Shown here: one piece after another, positions 1 to 6,525 of the stretch
Numbering within the stretch: position 1 is the stretch's first letter
Layout: every line of letters begins with the position of its first letter
Assembly (NCBI GenBank): GCA_015229165.1
Contig: JADGCD010000003.1
Location: forward strand, 1-41,006
DNA from: Nitrospinota bacterium
GTDB taxonomy: Bacteria > Nitrospinota_A > UBA7883 > JADGGD01
DNA length: 41,006 nt
Direction of reading: 5' to 3'
Notes under the pieces: model-generated
Databases searched by the model: none
What the model was told of the DNA's origin: nothing
The model's input: only the letters and a program-made list of their open reading frames with translations
Program-made: the position numbers and the translations under genes

Positions 1-245
1 AAGAGCCAGGCGGCCACCGGCGCTCCCGAGACCCCCATCGCCACGAATATGAGAATGAAACCGAGCAGGGAGAGGAGGGCGACGAAAATCCCTTGTTTCG
101 CCGCTCCGGCGGCGCCCTTCCCGTCGGCGCCCAACGCGAAACCGACGATCAGCGCAAGGAAAAAGGGAATGATCTGCATCAGGCAGAATATCCAGACGGA
201 GAAATAGTTCCCCACGGCGCCGAAGAATGCGTCGCTGCCGGTCAT
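1..245 (-). CDS. Partial integral membrane protein, possibly CcdA/DsbD-like
   Basis: The gene runs off the left edge; only the first 81 residues are visible. They give two hydrophobic helices (about residues 14-37 and 50-68) joined by a short Gly/Ala/Lys loop, then a third hydrophobic stretch at the edge. The start ATG overlaps the stop of the upstream thioredoxin-like gene by 4 nt (ATGA), so the two are translationally coupled. The first helix has a Cys six residues before a Pro, and the helix spacing recalls the CcdA/DsbD membrane electron carrier, which passes reductant to periplasmic thioredoxin-like proteins. That role would fit its neighbours, a thioredoxin-like protein and a cytochrome c. 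The usual Cys-Pro motif is not present, so the family call is tentative; membrane location and coupling are clear. Confidence 0.6.
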   Translation of the reverse strand, partial: MTGSDAFFGAVGNYFSVWIFCLMQIIPFFLALIVGFALGADGKGAAGAAKQGIFVALLSLLGFILIFVAMGVSGAPVAAWL

Positions 246-829
246 GCCCCCTCTCCCGCCGACGGAGCCCCGAAAATGGTGTCGAGCCCGCCGGTCATCT
301 GCCCCCACGTCTCGATCTTGCCGACATGAATGAACCGGACGATCCCCCCACCATCGACAAAGATCGTGGTGGGGGTCACCTGCACACCGGCGGACTTGGC
401 GATATCTTCGCCCGCCTCGCTGGTGATGACCGGGAAGGCCAACGTATGGAGCCGGACGAACTGCTCCAACCGTTCGGGCTGATCCTGTATCCCAACCCCG
501 ACGACTGAAAGACCCCGGTCCCGGTACTCTTCCTCCGCCCTTTTCACCCACCCGATCGACTCGTGGGAGCAGGGACACCAGTTGGCGAAGAAGAAGTAAA
601 GGAGGGGCTTGCCCGCAAACGACGATCCCGTCAAGGAAACGCCCCCCCTGCCGCTGGCCTCGAAGGGGGGGAAAGGATCGCCGACCTTTAATGTTTCATT
701 AATCGATGCATCATTTGAGACGACGTAGTTGAACAGAATATTCAGGATCAGCGCCAGGGCGAGCAATAGAATGATCTGGTTGCGTCTGCCAAGGAGAAAC
801 GTCTCTCCTCCGGCCTGTTCGTCGCTCAT
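242..829 (-). CDS. Membrane-anchored thioredoxin-like (TlpA/ResA/redoxin) protein with CPC active site
   Basis: A 195-residue protein with one N-terminal membrane helix (about residues 18-36) and a thioredoxin fold facing the periplasm. The fold is recognised from the strand-loop FFFANW followed by the cysteines, and from VTPTTIFVD with the cis-proline at about residue 153. Unlike the usual WCxxC site of TlpA/ResA proteins, the motif is W-C-P-C (C85, C87): only one residue separates the cysteines. I checked this on the nucleotides (TGG TGT CCC TGC). CXC sites occur in some redoxin-like proteins and would form a strained disulfide or act with a single peroxidatic Cys. It overlaps the membrane gene downstream by 4 nt and follows the cytochrome gene by 49 nt, suggesting a role in thiol-disulfide exchange or cytochrome c maturation. 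The exact substrate cannot be read. Confidence 0.8.
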   Translation of the reverse strand: MSDEQAGGETFLLGRRNQIILLLALALILNILFNYVVSNDASINETLKVGDPFPPFEASGRGGVSLTGSSFAGKPLLYFFFANWCPCSHESIGWVKRAEEEYRDRGLSVVGVGIQDQPERLEQFVRLHTLAFPVITSEAGEDIAKSAGVQVTPTTIFVDGGGIVRFIHVGKIETWGQMTGGLDTIFGAPSAGEGA

Positions 830-878
830 CCTGTTTCACCGCCAGAAGGTTGTCGATACCGGCTCGCCGCCCGACCGG

Positions 879-1487
879 TCACGGCGCGGAAGGGGTTCCC
901 GTATTCCCGTCGGACTTGCCGAGCTGCTTCTGGAGCTCTTCGGCTCCGGACATGTGCCCCATTTTCAGCTTGTCCATCTTCATGAGAACCGATTCGATGG
1001 GGCGTTCGGCGACCGGCGTCTTGTAGAGGGCAAACAGCGCAGGATAGTCGCCGATCAGCTTTTTCATGTCCTCCTCCCGGAAGTCGGACTCCCAGTTCCC
1101 AACTAGTGCATTCCAGACTTGGGCGATGACCACCGCCTGCGCCTCCGTCACCCCGCGAAACTCCAGATCGGGGCGGGTCTTCCGGTAGTTCTGGACGAAG
1201 CTTTGCATGTGGGGAACCACCGCCACGAACGGCGCGCCGCACCGGGAGCAGTACATCTTGATCCGCTCCTCGGAATGGCACTGGGTGCAGACCTTCTTCG
1301 CCAGCGCATAGGCCTCCGTCGGCTGGTACTCGACATACCCGGACGCCTTCAGCCAATCGAGGGCTTTCGCCCGGAGCGGATTGTCGACATTGGCGACCAC
1401 CCCTAGAGCCACCGCAAACACAAGGGCGACAGTGATCGGGATGATTTTCCGCTTTCGATCAGAGGATGACGTTTCGTTCAGTTTCAT
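879..1487 (-). CDS. Membrane-anchored c-type cytochrome, one haem site plus a CxxC pair
   Basis: A 202-residue protein with a charged N-terminus, one membrane helix (about residues 15-33) and a periplasmic domain. A single haem-binding motif CTQCH lies at residues 67-71. A second cysteine pair, C-S-R-C at 80-83, follows only eight residues later and has no histidine; it could be a disulfide or a metal site. Candidate axial ligands include H93 and M94. The C-terminal part is helical and charged, ending in a Gly/Ser/Thr/Pro-rich tail. It is the first gene of a minus-strand set with a thioredoxin-like protein and a membrane protein, divergent from the operon beginning at 1646. The ribosome-binding site before 1487 is weak. 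I do not recognise a named cytochrome family; electron transfer with the neighbouring redox proteins is inferred. Confidence 0.75.
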   Translation of the reverse strand: MKLNETSSSDRKRKIIPITVALVFAVALGVVANVDNPLRAKALDWLKASGYVEYQPTEAYALAKKVCTQCHSEERIKMYCSRCGAPFVAVVPHMQSFVQNYRKTRPDLEFRGVTEAQAVVIAQVWNALVGNWESDFREEDMKKLIGDYPALFALYKTPVAERPIESVLMKMDKLKMGHMSGAEELQKQLGKSDGNTGTPSAP

Positions 1488-1498
1488 TCCGTTTGAAG

Positions 1499-1515
1499 AA
1501 GCAGATTGCGTGCCA
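1499..1515 (-). promoter_or_regulatory. Sigma-54-like promoter element facing the cytochrome gene
   Basis: Read on the minus strand the sequence is TGGCACGCAATCTGCTT, matching the consensus TGGCACG-N4-TTGCW at all but one position, with the GG and GC dinucleotides separated by the required 10 nt. The predicted start point, about 1489, lies only two bases before the annotated ATG at 1487. That would make the mRNA nearly leaderless, or the site may not be used as a simple promoter. Confidence 0.45.
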
Positions 1516-1540
1516 GCATGCCCACCACCCGAACGATTTC

Positions 1541-1553
1541 CGGGCAGTGCCCG
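1541..1553. promoter_or_regulatory. 13-bp inverted repeat midway between two sigma-54-like elements
   Basis: CGGGCA-G-TGCCCG is a perfect inverted repeat (6+1+6). Its centre lies about 30-33 bp from the nearer end of each sigma-54-like element on either side, so it is placed symmetrically in the divergent control region. It could be an operator or activator site; its ligand is unknown. Confidence 0.35.
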
Positions 1554-1574
1554 CTCAGATCGCTTCCAACGCGG

Positions 1575-1591
1575 TTGGTATATTCCTTGCT
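1575..1591 (+). promoter_or_regulatory. Sigma-54-like promoter element for the 1646-8603 operon
   Basis: TTGGTATATTCCTTGCT has the invariant GG and GC 10 nt apart, a perfect TTGCT in the -12 part and TTGG in the -24 part; the CAC of the consensus is TAT. The predicted start near 1602 leaves a leader of about 44 nt that contains the GGAGAGG ribosome-binding site of the first gene. Confidence 0.45.
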
Positions 1592-1645
1592 CCCCCCTGT
1601 CGCCAGATGCAATGCGGGTTTTTCAGGAGAGGGGCATTACGACCT

Positions 1646-2830
1646 ATGTACCGAAACATTCTTGTGACCCTGGACAACTCCCGCTACTCGCTCTGGGGGC
1701 TGGAGCGGGCGCTGGAGCTGGCGACGAATTTCAAGGCGACACTCGTGGGGAACCATGTCTACGCCTCCCGGCTTCACGAGAAGCGCTTCGTCCAGATGGA
1801 GCCGGGACTGCCGGCCCAGTATCAGGAGCCTGCGGAGCTGCAGAAGCAGCGGGACATCCACGCCGAGCTTATCGAACGGGGATTGCAGGTCATCTCCGAT
1901 TCCTACCTCGACGTCTTCCAGAGCCGGTGCGACTCGAGCGGCGTCGCCTGCTCCCGCAAGATGATGGAGGGGAAGAACTATCTTGAACTGGTGAGAGACA
2001 TCGACCAGTCGTCCTACGACCTGGTCGCCATCGGGGCCAGGGGGCTGGGCGAGGTGGAGGACGCGGCCCTCGGATCGGTCTGCGAGCGGGTGACGCGGCG
2101 GATTTCCATCGACGCGCTGGTCATGAAAAACGACAAGCCGCTGCGCGGCGGGCATGTGGTGGTCGGTGTTGACGGCAGCGAACAGTCGTTCGCCGCCGTC
2201 GCCTCGGCCATCGCCATGTGCAAGCACATGGGGTGCCGCATGACACTCCTTGCGGTCTTCGATCCCTTCTTCCATTACAAGGCGTTCGACACCATCGCCG
2301 AAGTCCTCTCGGAGGAGGCGGGAAAGACCTTCCGGTTCGACGAGCAGGAGAAGCTCCACAAGGAGATCATCGACTCGGGGCTCGAGAAGATCTACCGGGA
2401 CCATCTGGATACCGCCGCGCTCATGGCGAAGAAGGAGGGGATCGAGGCCGCCTCCGAATTGCTGGCGGGCAAGCCGTACCACGCGATTCTTCAGTGGATC
2501 GGGGACCGGGAGGTTTCCCTGCTCGCCCTCGGCAAAGTGGGCGCCCACTGCGTGGACGAACAGGATATCGGCTCAAACACCGAAAAGCTGCTCCGCTACG
2601 CCCCCTGCAACGTCATGCTGGTCAGCCGGAAGGTCAAGCCCGATGACGACGCCGACATGCCGTTGGCCGAGCTGAACTGGACCGACGAGGCCCAGGAGAT
2701 GCTGATGCGGGTTCCGGGCTTCGTCCGGAACATGGTCCGGGGACACATGGAAAAGAACGCCCGCAACGCCGGGGCCGACACCATCACCGGGGCGATGATG
2801 CGGGAGGCCCGCGAAAAGATGGGAATGTGA
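1646..2830 (+). CDS. Tandem universal stress protein (UspA x2) with PCP_red-like C-terminal domain
   Basis: A 394-residue cytoplasmic protein. Two UspA-type alpha/beta domains follow each other: about residues 1-165 (opening MYRNILVTLDNS) and 170-335 (opening HVVVGVDGSEQS). The last 55 residues, beginning near ELNWTDEAQEMLMRVPGFVR, match my memory of the PCP_red domain (Pfam PF08369), which forms the C-terminus of the ChlB/BchB subunit of dark protochlorophyllide reductase: a Trp, then Ala/Leu-rich helix, a P-x-FVR motif and an I-T-x-x-x-x helix. The start at 1646 is chosen because GGAGAGG lies upstream and the Usp fold begins there; an open frame extends upstream but would add a non-conserved 60 residues. 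One base separates its stop from the ATG of the radical SAM gene, which carries the same tail domain three times, so the two products probably share a partner or ligand. Confidence 0.85.
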   Translation: MYRNILVTLDNSRYSLWGLERALELATNFKATLVGNHVYASRLHEKRFVQMEPGLPAQYQEPAELQKQRDIHAELIERGLQVISDSYLDVFQSRCDSSGVACSRKMMEGKNYLELVRDIDQSSYDLVAIGARGLGEVEDAALGSVCERVTRRISIDALVMKNDKPLRGGHVVVGVDGSEQSFAAVASAIAMCKHMGCRMTLLAVFDPFFHYKAFDTIAEVLSEEAGKTFRFDEQEKLHKEIIDSGLEKIYRDHLDTAALMAKKEGIEAASELLAGKPYHAILQWIGDREVSLLALGKVGAHCVDEQDIGSNTEKLLRYAPCNVMLVSRKVKPDDDADMPLAELNWTDEAQEMLMRVPGFVRNMVRGHMEKNARNAGADTITGAMMREAREKMGM

Positions 2831-2831
2831 C

Positions 2832-4691
2832 ATGACGTTCGTCCCCTACGCCGTCTCGTGGAACCTGACCGGCCGCTGCAATCTGGCGTGCGACCATTGC
2901 TACCTCGACGCCAACGCCCGCACCTGCGGCGACGACGGGGAGCTGACCACGGAGCAGGCGATCGACACGGTGGGCCAGATCGCCGCGCTAAACCCCGAAT
3001 CGGTCCTCATCCTGACCGGGGGGGAGCCGCTCTTGCGCCACGACCTCGACCGGATCGTCGGGGCGGCCGCGGCGGCCGGGTTGATGGTCGTTCTGGGAAC
3101 CAACGGCGTCCTGCTCGACCGGAGCGCCGCACGGCGGCTCAAAGAGGCGGGACTCGCCGGTGTCGGCGTCAGTATCGATTCGCTCGACCCCCTGATCCAC
3201 GACACCTTCCGGCGGAAGCGCGGAGCCCTTTCGGCGTCCATGCAGGGGCTCGCTTTCGCCCGCGAGGAGGGGTTAAGCGTCCAGGTGCAGACCACCGTCA
3301 TGCGGTCGAACATCCGGGACATCCCTCTCATCGCCCAGTGGGCCCACCATATCGGCGCGAAGGTCTTCAACCTCTTCTTCCTCGTCTGCGTCGGACGGGG
3401 GGAGCAGATGACCGACATTTCGCCGACGCAGTACGAAGAGACGCTGCGCTGGGCCGCCTCGGAGAAGGACCGCTTTCCCGGCATGATGGTCCGCCCCAAA
3501 TGCGCCCCCCACTTCAAGCGAATCCTCCACCAGAACAACCCGGACGACCCGCTCCTCTCCACCTATGTCGCCGCCTGCCGGGCCGGAACCCACTACCTGC
3601 GGATCACCCCGCACGGCGCGGTGACCCCCTGTCCCTACATGGAGACCCAGGCCGGCTCGCTGACGCGGACCTCGTTGTCCGCCATATGGGCCGACGCGCC
3701 GGAGTTGACCCGGTTCCGCCGCCCCGATTACGAAGGGAAATGCGGACGGTGCCGCTACCGGCTCCTCTGCGGCGGTTGCCGCGCGCGGGCGCTGGCGACG
3801 GTCGGCGACCCGATGGGGGAAGACCAGTGGTGCGTTTACGAGCCGGTCGGCGTCGAGGCGCCCATCACCACCGTCGATACCGACGCCAAATTCGGCGTAA
3901 AAGGTGAAAGCAGCCTGGCGTGGGACGCCGACGCCGAGGCGATACTCGGGAAGATTCCCTTTTTCGCCCGCCCGATGGTCCGGATGGGGGTCGAGCGCCG
4001 GGCGATGGCGGAGAAGGTCGAACGAATCACCCTCGAATACTTCCGGCGCGTCTCCCCCTCCCCCCGGATGTTCGGCGACGCGGCGCCCCCCTCCCCCGTC
4101 ACGGTCGAAACGGCGACGGACGCCGCCGAAATTCCGTGGACGCCGGACGCGAAGGAGCGGGTCTCCCATGCGCCCGAGTTCGTCCGCCCCGGCATCCCGA
4201 AGCTGATGCAGAAACGGGCGTGCGAACGGGGCAAAACGGTCATCGACAGCGCGTTCCTGAGCGAAATCCGGGACGAGTCAATGATGCTGGCCTCCCGGCG
4301 GATAAAGAAGCTCGGAATCGACGAGCTTTCCATGGACGCATGGGACGCGGCGCGGAAGAAGCTTTTCGCCAAATCCCCTGAGAAGATTCAGGTCATCGAT
4401 ACCATCACAGAGCTGCTCAACGGCCGCGAACAGAAGAACGGACCTATCGTCGAACGTTTTTCCGGCTACATGGCCGACTCCCTGGGGAAAAAGCTCGGGT
4501 GGTCGAAAGAAGCGCGCCTGCGCATGGAGCGTGCGCCCGCCTTCGTCCGGGAGAAGGCGGCCCGGGCGGTGGAAGGATTCGCCCGGGAGAACGGATACCG
4601 GATCGTGAACGAAGAAGCATTGGACAAAGCGCTGGCGCAGATGCCTTTTGGCGCCATGACCGGCGCGTCGCCGTCGCCCGACCGGACGTAA
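2832..4691 (+). CDS. Radical SAM/SPASM protein with three PCP_red-like repeats
   Basis: A 619-residue cytoplasmic protein. The radical SAM motif C16-x3-C20-x2-C23 ligates the 4Fe-4S cluster that cleaves S-adenosylmethionine; a GGEP motif follows near residue 63. A SPASM-type region at about 250-340 carries many cysteines (CRAG, TPCPYM, KCGRCRYRLLCGGC, WC), suited to auxiliary clusters. The catalytic half resembles the NirJ/AhbC/AhbD/PqqE branch, which includes haem-modifying enzymes and peptide-modifying enzymes. The C-terminal half holds three PCP_red-like segments, at about 362-405, 434-480 and 556-603, each with a W(D/T/S)-x-(E/D)A start and a P-x-F-(V/A)R motif. No small peptide substrate gene is visible nearby. 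The tail domains make a tetrapyrrole substrate an attractive but unproven idea. Second gene of the 1646-8603 operon. Confidence 0.85.
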   Translation: MTFVPYAVSWNLTGRCNLACDHCYLDANARTCGDDGELTTEQAIDTVGQIAALNPESVLILTGGEPLLRHDLDRIVGAAAAAGLMVVLGTNGVLLDRSAARRLKEAGLAGVGVSIDSLDPLIHDTFRRKRGALSASMQGLAFAREEGLSVQVQTTVMRSNIRDIPLIAQWAHHIGAKVFNLFFLVCVGRGEQMTDISPTQYEETLRWAASEKDRFPGMMVRPKCAPHFKRILHQNNPDDPLLSTYVAACRAGTHYLRITPHGAVTPCPYMETQAGSLTRTSLSAIWADAPELTRFRRPDYEGKCGRCRYRLLCGGCRARALATVGDPMGEDQWCVYEPVGVEAPITTVDTDAKFGVKGESSLAWDADAEAILGKIPFFARPMVRMGVERRAMAEKVERITLEYFRRVSPSPRMFGDAAPPSPVTVETATDAAEIPWTPDAKERVSHAPEFVRPGIPKLMQKRACERGKTVIDSAFLSEIRDESMMLASRRIKKLGIDELSMDAWDAARKKLFAKSPEKIQVIDTITELLNGREQKNGPIVERFSGYMADSLGKKLGWSKEARLRMERAPAFVREKAARAVEGFARENGYRIVNEEALDKALAQMPFGAMTGASPSPDRT

Positions 4692-4732
4692 TCACCGGCG
4701 CCTACCGACAAACGTACAACGAGGAACAGATC

Positions 4733-5326
4733 ATGACCATTCGCAGGACTTCTTCACGGCTTCAGCCGCACCCCTTGGCGACCCGTCTGCTGATCGGCGG
4801 TTTCGCATCGCTGATAACGCTTCTGCCGACAGCGGCGTCGGCGGAGCATCAGGTGGCCGACGAACATGAAGTCCATTTCGACAGCGCCACCGAAAAGCAG
4901 ATCGGCAAAGAAACGTTGCACGAGCTGTCGCAGTTCTTCCACGATGCGGAAATCGCATTGGAGACGGAAGACATGGACGCCATCATGGCCCTCTACTCGG
5001 ACGGTTACGCCAACGGCCCTCACAACAAGGCGTCGCTGATCCCGATCTGGAAGCGGATCTTCCGCGACTTTGACAACCTCTACACCAAACACAACATGCG
5101 CGTCGTCACCGAGTCGGGCGATAGTCCGGTGATGATCATCCGGTGCAGCGGCATCCTGATGGGGACCCCCAAGGGGGAGTCGAATGCGGTCGCCATTGCG
5201 CTCGACTACTGGATCAACAACGACCACATCCTCGTGAAGGAAAAAGGGACGTGGCGTCTCGTCGGCACCACCGGAAAAGAGCAGAAACGGTTCGGGTTCG
5301 ACACGCCGATCCATCCGCTTTTCTGA
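4733..5326 (+). CDS. Exported SnoaL/NTF2-like protein
   Basis: A 197-residue protein with a long Sec-type signal (about residues 1-38, ending TAASA before EHQ). The mature part has the pattern of the NTF2/SnoaL/DUF4440 fold: an opening helix (DAEIALETEDMDAIMALYSDGY), then alternating strands with the phrases VMIIRCSGILMG, AIALDYWIN and TWRLVGTTG. Such domains bind small hydrophobic ligands or act as non-catalytic adaptors; no catalytic residues can be assigned. The start at 4733 is preceded by GAGGAA and opens the signal peptide; an upstream open frame overlapping the radical SAM gene is not used. It sits 41 nt after the radical SAM gene and 21 nt before the FKBP gene, marking the point where the operon switches from cytoplasmic to exported products. 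Confidence 0.75.
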   Translation: MTIRRTSSRLQPHPLATRLLIGGFASLITLLPTAASAEHQVADEHEVHFDSATEKQIGKETLHELSQFFHDAEIALETEDMDAIMALYSDGYANGPHNKASLIPIWKRIFRDFDNLYTKHNMRVVTESGDSPVMIIRCSGILMGTPKGESNAVAIALDYWINNDHILVKEKGTWRLVGTTGKEQKRFGFDTPIHPLF

Positions 5327-5347
5327 ACCGAAACAAAGGGGGCCGCA

Positions 5348-6061
5348 ATGAACATCCGGTACACACCCGCTCTTGCGCTGATGGCGGTCATCGCAGCGGG
5401 CTCTTCCGACGTGGTCGCCGCCAAGGATCACGGACTGGCCACGTTCAGGGACAAGCTGAGCTACAGCATCGGCGCCCAGATCGGCGGCAACCTGAAGCGG
5501 GACAAGCTCGATCTGGAGATCGAAACGGTTCTGCGCGGCGTGAAAGACGCCTTCCTTGCCAAGGGATCCGTCCTGACGACGGAGGAGATGCAGGAGACGC
5601 TCGTCGCCTTCCAGCAGCGTCAGGAGAAGGATAAGGCGGCATGGCGCAAGTCCGAAGGGGAGAAGAACCGGCGCGCCGGGAAGGCGTTCCTCGAAAAGAA
5701 CCGCGCCGCCACGGGGGTAATCACCACCGCCAGCGGGTTGCAGTACAAGGAACTAAAGAAGGGAAAGGGGCCGCGTCCCGGCCTCGCCGACGAGGTGAAA
5801 GTCCATTACCGGGGTTCGCTCATCGACGGGACGGAATTCGACAGCTCCTATCCGGCGGGCGAACCGGCGGTCTTTGGGCTCAACGGGGTCATCCCCGGAT
5901 GGGTCGAAGGACTGCAATTGATGCCGCTGGGCTCCACCTACCGGTTCTTCATCCCCCCCCATCTCGCCTATGGCGACCGGGGGGCGGGGACTACCATAGG
6001 CCCAGACGCCACCCTGATATTCGACGTGGAGCTTCTGGACATCCGGACGGCCAGGAACTGA
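5348..6061 (+). CDS. Exported FKBP-type peptidyl-prolyl isomerase (FkpA/Mip-like)
   Basis: A 237-residue protein with a Sec signal (about 1-25), an N-terminal helical dimerisation domain (about 30-115: LSYSIGAQIGGNLKR, then a charged coiled region) and a C-terminal FKBP domain (about 120-233). FKBP hallmarks are VKVHYRGSLIDGTEFDSSY, the VIPGWVEGL motif and YRFFIPPHLAYG. It catalyses cis-trans isomerisation of X-Pro bonds in periplasmic proteins and usually acts as a dimeric chaperone. Its mid-operon position, just before the thioredoxin-like protein and the copper oxidase, suggests that it helps fold one of these exported partners. Length and domain order match the family; I see nothing missing. 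Confidence 0.95.
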   Translation: MNIRYTPALALMAVIAAGSSDVVAAKDHGLATFRDKLSYSIGAQIGGNLKRDKLDLEIETVLRGVKDAFLAKGSVLTTEEMQETLVAFQQRQEKDKAAWRKSEGEKNRRAGKAFLEKNRAATGVITTASGLQYKELKKGKGPRPGLADEVKVHYRGSLIDGTEFDSSYPAGEPAVFGLNGVIPGWVEGLQLMPLGSTYRFFIPPHLAYGDRGAGTTIGPDATLIFDVELLDIRTARN

Positions 6062-6086
6062 TCGCGACCGACGCAAGGAGCCACGC

Positions 6087-6506
6087 ATGACCAGTACTCT
6101 CGCCCGGACCGTGACGTCGCTGGGTCTTTTCCTGCTCATCTGCGCCCCCCCGGCGGCGCGCGCCGCCCACGACGGACTCACGACCTACGTCTTCTACTAC
6201 CACGCAGACTGGTGAACCGCCTGCGGGAAGATGGGTCCCATCTTCGAACAGTTGAAAAGGGAAAGCGCCGACCCCGGGGTCGTGTACGTCAGGTTCGACC
6301 TGAGCGACGACCTCGGCGCGGCTATCGCCAAGGAGGTAGCCGCCGGATACGGCGTAGCGGATATTTTCGCCTACGCTCGGCGGACCGGTTTTATTGTGCT
6401 GGTGGACGCCAAGACGAAAAAGGCTGTCGAGACGCTGGACATCACCATGAGCGCCGACCGCATGCGGCAGGCGATCAGGGCCGCCGCCCGTCGGTCGGGC
6501 GCATGA
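6087..6506 (+). CDS. Exported thioredoxin-like selenoprotein candidate (U-x-x-C), TGA read as Sec
   Basis: From ATG 6087, preceded by AAGGAG, a single frame runs to a TGA stop at 6504-6506 with one internal TGA at 6213-6215 (codon 43). Upstream codons give a Sec signal peptide (ending PPAARA) and the first thioredoxin strand, YVFYYHADW. Downstream codons give T-A-C-G-K-M and the rest of the fold (VVYVRFDLSDD; GFIVLVDAKT). The TGA therefore falls exactly on the first Cys of a W-C-x-x-C site: W42-U43-T44-A45-C46. A perfect hairpin with GGUC at its tip begins 11 nt after the TGA (6227-6245), where a bacterial SECIS must lie. With Sec the product is 139 residues. Usual cis-Pro is not evident. It could instead be a broken gene or sequencing error (TGC to TGA), but the hairpin and intact frame on both sides argue for recoding. 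selA/B/C/D are not in this window. Confidence 0.8.
6227..6245 (+). promoter_or_regulatory. Candidate bacterial SECIS element
   Basis: GAAGATGGG (6227-6235) and CCCATCTTC (6237-6245) are perfect reverse complements around T6236. Allowing a sterically possible loop, the apex reads GGUC/GGGUCC, like the GGUCU loop of E. coli fdhF that SelB recognises. The loop begins about 18 nt after the TGA at 6213-6215, inside the 16-37 nt distance known for bacterial SECIS elements. The hairpin lies within coding sequence and is translated after Sec insertion. Confidence 0.75.
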
Positions 6507-6525
6507 CGAGAGGGGAGACCGGGGC

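Noticed and set aside
6213..6215. Reading this TGA as a plain stop that makes a broken gene
   Set aside because: The frame is intact on both sides, the position is exactly the first active-site cysteine, and a SECIS-like hairpin follows at the correct distance. A sequencing error remains possible and is noted as a test.
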